Of a stretch of 27,448 bases of DNA, positions 23,189 to 27,448 are shown piece by piece. A program made the position numbers and the translations under genes. The DNA comes from UBA4312 sp002394635. Its GTDB lineage: Bacteria; Bacillota_I; Bacilli_A; Erysipelotrichales; Erysipelotrichaceae. Under the pieces are notes generated by a model. It did not search any database, was not told where the DNA came from, and saw nothing but the letters and a program-made list of their open reading frames with translations. Numbering within the stretch: the first letter of the stretch is position 1; the number at the start of each line of letters is the position of its first letter. The DNA is taken from NCBI GenBank assembly GCA_946539765.1, contig CAMNHO010000022.1, positions 1 to 27,448 of the forward strand, read 5' to 3'.

Positions 23189-24325
23189 ATGAAAATATTG
23201 ATTGCCAGTGATTCTTACAAAGGATGTATGACCTCCAAACAAGCCTGTCAGGCCATAGAAAACGGAATCCTTTCCGCCAATCCGGACCATGAGGCAAAAC
23301 AGTTTCCAATGGCAGATGGAGGCGAAGGTACAGCGGACGTTCTCTGTGATATCATACAGGGCCAGAAGATATCGGTGACAACGATCGACGCGTATGGAAA
23401 ACCGATTGAGTCCTTTTATGCTACAAACGGCAAAACAGCGGTCATGGATGTAGCCAGCTGTATCGGGTTGAATATGTATCCGCGAAACCGCCGAAATCCG
23501 ATGATTGCCAGCTCATCCGGGGTCGGACGGTTGATGAAGGAGGCTCTCAACAGTCATCCGCAGACATTGATCATCGGCCTGGGTGGCAGCTGTACCAACG
23601 ATGGCGGTATGGGTATTTTACATGAATTCGGGATCCGTTTTTACGATCATCGTCATCAGTTGTTGAAACCGAATGTTTATGCGTTAAACCGTATCGCGTA
23701 TATCGATAAAACAGATTTTAAAAAGCCGAACACAGAGATCATCATTGCTTGTGATGTCCGGAATCATCTGCTGGGGCCACAAGGAGCCACCTATATCTTT
23801 GGCTGCCAGAAGGGAATCTTTGAAAACCAAATGGAACAAGTGGATGGATGGATGACGCATTACCGTAATCAGATCCGTCAATGTTTCCATATCGATCTCA
23901 ACAAACCGGAGGGATCCGGTGCAGCCGGAGGTATCGGCAGTGTATTGCTGGGACTGTTTCATGCCCGTATGATCCCGGGCATTGAACTGGTGATCCAGCA
24001 ATCGGATATGGAGACCTACATGAAGGAATGTGATCTGGTATTTACCGGTGAAGGACAGACGGATGAACAGACTAAATATGGCAAAGTACCTTATGGGATC
24101 GCTGCCCTGGCAAGCCGTTACAATAAACCGGTTCTATGCTTAAGCGGTGCCTTGGGAAAAGGATACTGCCAGATGTACCAGGAGGGTCTGACGGGGATCT
24201 TTTCCACAGCAGACCGGGCTATGAGCTTTCAGCAGGCGTTGGCAGCCGGACCACAGAAACTGGAAGCATTGAGCTATTCAATCATAAAAATGATCGATGG
24301 ATTAAGGGAGAAGGGGATGTTATGA
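23189..24325 (+). CDS. glxK: Glycerate kinase (type 1)
   Basis: A 378-residue cytosolic kinase converting D-glycerate to phosphoglycerate. The family signature segments are DSYKGCMTSKQA at the N-terminus, MADGGEGTADVL, GLGGSCTNDGGMG, PEGSGAAGGIG and FTGEGQTDEQTKYGKVP. Length is normal for GlxK/GarK. The upstream sequence has no ribosome site, and the predicted transcription start falls on the ATG. Its stop overlaps the lipoprotein gene (ATGA at 24322-24325). No other glycerate or glyoxylate gene is in the window. Confidence 0.95.
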   Translation: MKILIASDSYKGCMTSKQACQAIENGILSANPDHEAKQFPMADGGEGTADVLCDIIQGQKISVTTIDAYGKPIESFYATNGKTAVMDVASCIGLNMYPRNRRNPMIASSSGVGRLMKEALNSHPQTLIIGLGGSCTNDGGMGILHEFGIRFYDHRHQLLKPNVYALNRIAYIDKTDFKKPNTEIIIACDVRNHLLGPQGATYIFGCQKGIFENQMEQVDGWMTHYRNQIRQCFHIDLNKPEGSGAAGGIGSVLLGLFHARMIPGIELVIQQSDMETYMKECDLVFTGEGQTDEQTKYGKVPYGIAALASRYNKPVLCLSGALGKGYCQMYQEGLTGIFSTADRAMSFQQALAAGPQKLEALSYSIIKMIDGLREKGML

Positions 24326-24831
24326 GACGATTCATGGCTATATTTTTTTCATTGTTGATCGGATTCTCTTTGTGGGGATGTGTATCTCGAGAACCCTATC
24401 AGCAGATTGACCTGACAGCCGACCAGCTGCAGAAAAAACTGGACCAGAAAGAATCCTTTCTTTTACTGGTAGAAAGAGAAAACTGTCCTTTCTGTGAAAA
24501 GCTGGATGCATATGAGGAAAAAACCAAGGAAGAACACTTTAATGTCACCGTATATCGCCTGGATTCCACGGACTTTAAGCTGGAACAACAGGAAGACGGA
24601 ACTTTATCCTCACAGACCGAAGGGGGCAAGACCCTTTTGACGATGGCTCCGTATTTTTTCTATACACCGACATTGTATGTGATCCGTGATGGAAAGGTGA
24701 TTCAATCCGGGGTCGGATTCAATGAATCGACCGGACAGATTGCGCTATGGTCGGATGCGTCGGTTGTGGACTTTGATGAAGCCGAGTATGAAGAATTTTG
24801 GGACTTTGTGGAAAAGTATTCACAATCTTGA
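24322..24831 (+). CDS. Thioredoxin-like lipoprotein with a CPFC motif
   Basis: A 169-residue secreted protein anchored as a lipoprotein. A basic MRRF start, a hydrophobic stretch and LWGC with Cys20 form a lipobox. The mature part has a thioredoxin-like pattern: an FLLLVERENCPFC active site with Cys55 and Cys58, then FYTPTLYVIRDGK with the cis-proline. It is probably an extracytoplasmic thiol-disulfide exchange protein. The long insertion between these motifs (about 65 residues with a QQEDGTLSSQTEGGKT loop) is unlike plain thioredoxin. It overlaps the end of glycerate kinase by four bases, which looks like operon sharing rather than a shared job. Partners are unknown. Confidence 0.8.
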   Translation: MRRFMAIFFSLLIGFSLWGCVSREPYQQIDLTADQLQKKLDQKESFLLLVERENCPFCEKLDAYEEKTKEEHFNVTVYRLDSTDFKLEQQEDGTLSSQTEGGKTLLTMAPYFFYTPTLYVIRDGKVIQSGVGFNESTGQIALWSDASVVDFDEAEYEEFWDFVEKYSQS

Positions 24832-24851
24832 AAAAGCAAAACAAGACAATG

Positions 24852-24879
24852 TTGTAAATTTTTTCATAAATGATATAAT
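24852..24879 (+). promoter_or_regulatory. Promoter for the pyrophosphatase-fold gene
   Basis: TTGTAA (24852-24857) and TATAAT (24874-24879) are 16 bases apart, and TGA before the -10 makes it an extended -10. GGAGG at 24901-24905 serves ATG 24914. Confidence 0.65.
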
Positions 24880-24913
24880 TTGAAGTACACTATCCGTTTA
24901 GGAGGCTTATTGT

Positions 24914-25303
24914 ATGCGAGAATTGGAAAATAATGCGTTGTTTTGGCAAAAGCTGGATACTTTGGTGTTATCAAGTATCTTGAAGATCGACAGACCGAAA
25001 GGAACATGTCATTTTAAGTACCACAATTTGATTTATCCGGTGGACTATGGTTACTTGTCAGATACTCTTGGTACTGATGCTCAGCCGATTGATGTATATC
25101 GGGGATCGATGAACAGCAATTTTGTGGGAGCAATCGTCATTTCAGCCGACATTCTAAAGAAAGATTGTGTGGCAAAGCTGTTGATTGGCTGTACCGAACA
25201 AGAGAAGGAAGAAATTATGTCCTTTTTAAACCAAACAGAATTTCAGAAAGCCATTTTAATACAAAGGGGAAATGAAGTTCCATCCTGGGCAACGAGCGAT
25301 TAG
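24914..25303 (+). CDS. Inorganic pyrophosphatase-fold protein, possibly degenerate
   Basis: A 129-residue protein with a recognisable soluble pyrophosphatase core: IDRPKGTCHFKYHN, then LIYPVDYGYLSDTLGTDAQPIDVY. The last part corresponds to the Y-P-x-x-Y-G-[FY]...D-G-D-P-x-D-V metal site. Only the first and last acids of that site are kept (TDAQPID); the central Asp is Gln. A third metal-site Asp later in the family cannot be placed with confidence. The protein is shorter than the 170-180 residues of typical enzymes but similar to small pyrophosphatase-like proteins of Clostridia. It may hydrolyse another phosphoanhydride or be regulatory. It is monocistronic by its own promoter. Confidence 0.7.
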   Translation: MRELENNALFWQKLDTLVLSSILKIDRPKGTCHFKYHNLIYPVDYGYLSDTLGTDAQPIDVYRGSMNSNFVGAIVISADILKKDCVAKLLIGCTEQEKEEIMSFLNQTEFQKAILIQRGNEVPSWATSD

Positions 25304-25317
25304 TTTAACAATAGATG

Positions 25318-25326
25318 TGTTATAAT
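25318..25326 (+). promoter_or_regulatory. Extended -10 promoter of rubrerythrin
   Basis: TGT-TATAAT at 25318-25326 has no good -35 box at the right distance. AGGAGG at 25336-25341 serves ATG 25349. I see no PerR-type inverted repeat. Confidence 0.6.
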
Positions 25327-25348
25327 AGCCCTATCAGGAGGTAATAGT

Positions 25349-25891
25349 ATGGAATTAAAAGGTTCAAAAACAGAAAAGAACTTACAGGCTGCATTTGCAG
25401 GGGAATGTCAGGCAAGTATTAAATATCAATACTATGCAAGCAAAGCAAAAAAGGATGGATATGTAAAGATCAAAAATATCTTTGAAGAAACATCCGGAAA
25501 CGAAAAGGAACATGCAAAATTATGGTTCAAAGCTTTGCATGATGGCGGCGTTCCTTCCACTGTTGAAAACTTAAAGGATGCGGCATCCGGTGAAAACTAC
25601 GAATGGACGGATATGTATAAAGAGTTCGCCGAAGTGGCACGCAGTGAAGGCTTTGATGAAATCGCTGAATTGTTTGAAGGCGTAGGCGCCATTGAAAAAC
25701 ACCATGAAGCGCGTTTCAACGGATTATTAAAAGAAGTGGAAGAAGAAACAATGTTCAACAAGGAAGAAGACATTGTGTGGATCTGCTTAAACTGCGGCCA
25801 TGTATTTATCGGAAAAGAGGCACCGGAAGAATGTCCGGTATGTGCGCATCCGAAAGCATATTTCCAGGAACTGAAAGAACATTATCTGTAA
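25349..25891 (+). CDS. rbr: Rubrerythrin
   Basis: A 180-residue non-haem iron peroxidase that protects anaerobes from hydrogen peroxide. An N-terminal four-helix diiron domain (about 1-135) carries ligands in GECQAS, GNEKEHAKL and IEKHHEARF. A C-terminal rubredoxin domain has CLNCG and CPVCAH holding one iron. Both cysteine pairs are intact, so it should work as electron-coupled peroxidase. It suits an anaerobic host. A terminator follows the stop codon directly. Confidence 0.96.
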   Translation: MELKGSKTEKNLQAAFAGECQASIKYQYYASKAKKDGYVKIKNIFEETSGNEKEHAKLWFKALHDGGVPSTVENLKDAASGENYEWTDMYKEFAEVARSEGFDEIAELFEGVGAIEKHHEARFNGLLKEVEEETMFNKEEDIVWICLNCGHVFIGKEAPEECPVCAHPKAYFQELKEHYL

Positions 25892-25892
25892 G

Positions 25893-25921
25893 AGATTCGA
25901 TTGAAAGATCGAATCTTTTTT
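25893..25921 (+). terminator. Terminator after rubrerythrin, abutting the next ribosome site
   Basis: A 9-bp perfect stem, AGATTCGAT at 25893-25901 with ATCGAATCT at 25908-25916, runs into six T (25916-25921). GGAGG of the next gene begins at 25922. No promoter lies between, so downstream genes may rely on readthrough. Confidence 0.8.
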
Positions 25922-25933
25922 GGAGGAACACAT

Positions 25934-26185
25934 ATGGAATTGAAAGAAGCATTGCGTTATCTGCAGGAAGGGTATACGTTGATCCTGCAGGCAGAGAAGA
26001 CCTTCGTGCATCAATTTAATGAGGTTGTGTATTTACACAATGATAAATGGCATACCCGACTGTCTTTGTCTGACTTTGAACAACTGTATGCCAACAACCG
26101 ATTTATCTTGTATGAAACCCAGGAGCAGACTATTGATGTAAAGAAGGATGAAGAATATTATCAATGGGCAGAAAGGAATCAATAG
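25934..26185 (+). CDS. Small hypothetical protein
   Basis: An 83-residue soluble protein with no recognised family, signal peptide or membrane segment. It is rich in Glu, Gln and aromatic residues. A hydrophobic helix (ALRYLQEGYTLILQAEKTF) is followed by a short strand-rich middle (VVYLHNDKWHTRLS) and an acidic tail. ATG 25934 is well supported by GGAGG at 25922-25926, 7 bases upstream. The gene is translated just ahead of the PAP2 phosphatase gene with a 2-base gap and probably shares its transcript. No function is proposed. Confidence 0.7.
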   Translation: MELKEALRYLQEGYTLILQAEKTFVHQFNEVVYLHNDKWHTRLSLSDFEQLYANNRFILYETQEQTIDVKKDEEYYQWAERNQ

Positions 26186-26187
26186 CT

Positions 26188-26709
26188 ATGATATTAGATG
26201 GTAATATCTTACTTTGGATCCAAACTGCCGTTCGGCAGGACTGGATGGATTCCTTTTGGTTGTTTGTGACCAGACTGGGAGATCGAGGAACTATCTGGTT
26301 GTTGACGATCCTGGTTTTGTGCTGTTTTAAAAAGACGCGAAAAACAGCTGTGTATGCATTTATCTCTTTGGCATTTGCTTTTCTGCTGGGAGAAGGACTG
26401 CTGAAACATCTGATTGCCCGCCCTAGACCTTTTGATATGATTCCGGATCTAGTGGTGCTTGGAACAAAACCGGGAAGCTATTCATGTCCAAGCGGTCATA
26501 CCATGTCCAGCTTTGCCACAGCGTGGATCTATTATTTAGGGCTGGATAAGAAAATCGGTATACCGGCGATGATCCTGGCAGGGTTGATAGGGATCTCCCG
26601 ATTATATATCGGGGTGCATTATCCGACGGATGTTCTGTTGGGATTTATCCTGGCTACAGGCGTTAGCTATTTTGTTTTCCAGATCATGAAAAAGAGGGGG
26701 GATGCCTGA
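26188..26709 (+). CDS. PAP2-family membrane phosphatase
   Basis: A 173-residue integral membrane phosphatase with five to six spans. The three PAP2 motifs are intact: KHLIARPRP (from Lys73), PSGHTMSS (101-108) with the catalytic His, and SRLYIGVHYPTD (137-148) with the nucleophile His. Members dephosphorylate undecaprenyl pyrophosphate, phosphatidic acid or phosphatidylglycerol phosphate; the substrate here is not decidable. The opening MILDGNILLWIQ and TRLGDRGTIW are typical family starts, so ATG 26188 is chosen over ATG 26164. It overlaps the next gene by one base (TGATG). Confidence 0.92.
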   Translation: MILDGNILLWIQTAVRQDWMDSFWLFVTRLGDRGTIWLLTILVLCCFKKTRKTAVYAFISLAFAFLLGEGLLKHLIARPRPFDMIPDLVVLGTKPGSYSCPSGHTMSSFATAWIYYLGLDKKIGIPAMILAGLIGISRLYIGVHYPTDVLLGFILATGVSYFVFQIMKKRGDA

Positions 26710-27448
26710 TGCCTCCAGTATTTACAAAATTTGATTCATTTCAAAGAACTATAAAGAAGATTGGGTGGATGCTTCTGATTGTGGTATTTACACAGATCGG
26801 AATCGATATCATCAAAATGGTCCTGATGAGGTACTGGGACAATTCGGTTATCCTGGAAGGGCTGGCTCTGATTGCCAAAACCTTGCTGCCGGCCGTATGT
26901 GCACTGGTCTACGCGAACAAACAAATCGATGTACATTGGTTTTCATCAGATCTTACGTTCGATTTTCCGCTATCTGCTTATTTAAAAACAGTGGCGGTCA
27001 TGTTTTCCTGTGCGATGATCCTGTCTCTTGTTATGATGCTTTTTCAGACCGTGCTGGGGATCCGTTTTTATAACGATGCATTGTTTCAGTATTCCAATCC
27101 TGTGTATCGGATCTGTGTTGTCATTGCCGGCGTGATCTTTGCACCGGTCTTGGAGGAGATGCTCTGTCGAGGTGTTATTTTACGAAGCCTGAAGGATTAT
27201 AATGCCTTGTTTTCGATTATAATGACAGGATTGTTGTTTGGTATGCTGCACATGAACCTGGTCCAAGCTATAGTGCATTGCTGTACGGGGATGATTTTGG
27301 CGTATGTCAGTTTAAAATACAAGTCTTTGATTCTGACCATCCTGGTACATATGACCCATAACGCTTTGTCCTTTCTGACGGTGTTCTCTGCAAACAATGT
27401 GGTAATGTCGTCGATCGTAGGACTGCTTATGTATGTATTGATCATTGC
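26709..27448 (+). CDS. CPBP-family intramembrane protease (CAAX protease-like), partial
   Basis: The reading frame runs off the right edge; 246 residues are visible. It is a multi-span membrane protein with the three metal-site motifs of the CPBP/Abi family: EEMLCR (Glu149, Glu150, Arg154), FGMLH (His181) and HMTHN (His214, Asn218). Bacterial members process membrane peptides or take part in bacteriocin self-immunity and protein sorting; the substrate here is unknown. The ATG at 26709 overlaps the PAP2 stop by one base. The missing part should be short, since the last motif is already present. Confidence 0.88.
   Translation, partial: MPPVFTKFDSFQRTIKKIGWMLLIVVFTQIGIDIIKMVLMRYWDNSVILEGLALIAKTLLPAVCALVYANKQIDVHWFSSDLTFDFPLSAYLKTVAVMFSCAMILSLVMMLFQTVLGIRFYNDALFQYSNPVYRICVVIAGVIFAPVLEEMLCRGVILRSLKDYNALFSIIMTGLLFGMLHMNLVQAIVHCCTGMILAYVSLKYKSLILTILVHMTHNALSFLTVFSANNVVMSSIVGLLMYVLII

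Noticed and set aside
24832..24870. Possible terminator after the thioredoxin-like gene (ACAATGTTGT followed by T-run)
   Set aside because: The inverted repeat has no room for a loop and only four base pairs; the T-run is better read as part of the next promoter's spacer.
1..27448. Mobile elements, CRISPR arrays, phage genes, tRNA or rRNA genes
   Set aside because: No transposase, integrase, spaced repeat array, tRNA cloverleaf or rRNA-like sequence was noticed; gene order and style look uniformly chromosomal.

Overview
The window looks like a core chromosomal segment of a low-to-mid GC Gram-positive bacterium (Bacillota). The best guess is the Erysipelotrichia, near [Clostridium] innocuum. 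The reasons are the yqeG-yqeH-yhbY-nadD-rsfS-yqeM block, the tseB-dnaD-nth block, type III pantothenate kinase, strong GGAGG ribosome sites, a Mollicutes-like NadD-HD fusion and a D-serine-type cell-wall module. The lineage is an inference from gene content. No IS element, phage gene, integrase, CRISPR array, tRNA or rRNA was seen.

Layout. Positions 1-74 hold the tail of a transketolase-like gene and its terminator. Two tandem paralogous histidine phosphatases follow (217-1376). Next come a compact S66 peptidase, recG and a membrane-anchored protein of unknown function (1416-4924). A bidirectional terminator separates these from a HIT-family gene on the minus strand (4940-5329). The 377-base gap 5330-5706 carries hairpins in the candidate hit leader, an array of A-tract repeats with roughly helical spacing, and the murF promoter.

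From 5707 to 18159 all fifteen genes are co-directional and overlapping or nearly so, which suggests one operon of about 12.5 kb. It holds murF, a Van-type D-Ala-D-X ligase, a racemase, a membrane acyltransferase-like protein, an FAD enzyme, yqeG, yqeH, yhbY, a nadD-yqeK fusion, rsfS, yqeM, mtnN, tseB-like, dnaD and nth. A second unit (18218-21125) encodes methylthioribose kinase, a divergent methylthioribose-1-phosphate isomerase and a class II aldolase. With mtnN these make a complete nucleoside salvage route ending in dihydroxyacetone phosphate (DHAP) and an aldehyde.

On the minus strand coaBC-coaX (21135-23110) are divergent from glycerate kinase, and the two promoters share overlapping -35 boxes. 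Glycerate kinase overlaps a thioredoxin-like lipoprotein gene. The right end holds a pyrophosphatase-fold protein, rubrerythrin, a small unknown protein, a PAP2 phosphatase and a CPBP protease cut by the window edge.

The most interesting system is murF-ligase-racemase-membrane protein. The ligase resembles VanC/VanG D-Ala-D-Ser ligases. The racemase resembles the catalytic half of VanT, including Asn where alanine racemases have Tyr. The next gene resembles the membrane half of VanT. This is a VanT split into two genes in reversed order and built into a core murF operon, without vanXY or vanRS nearby. It predicts D-Ser-ending peptidoglycan precursors and intrinsic low-level vancomycin resistance.
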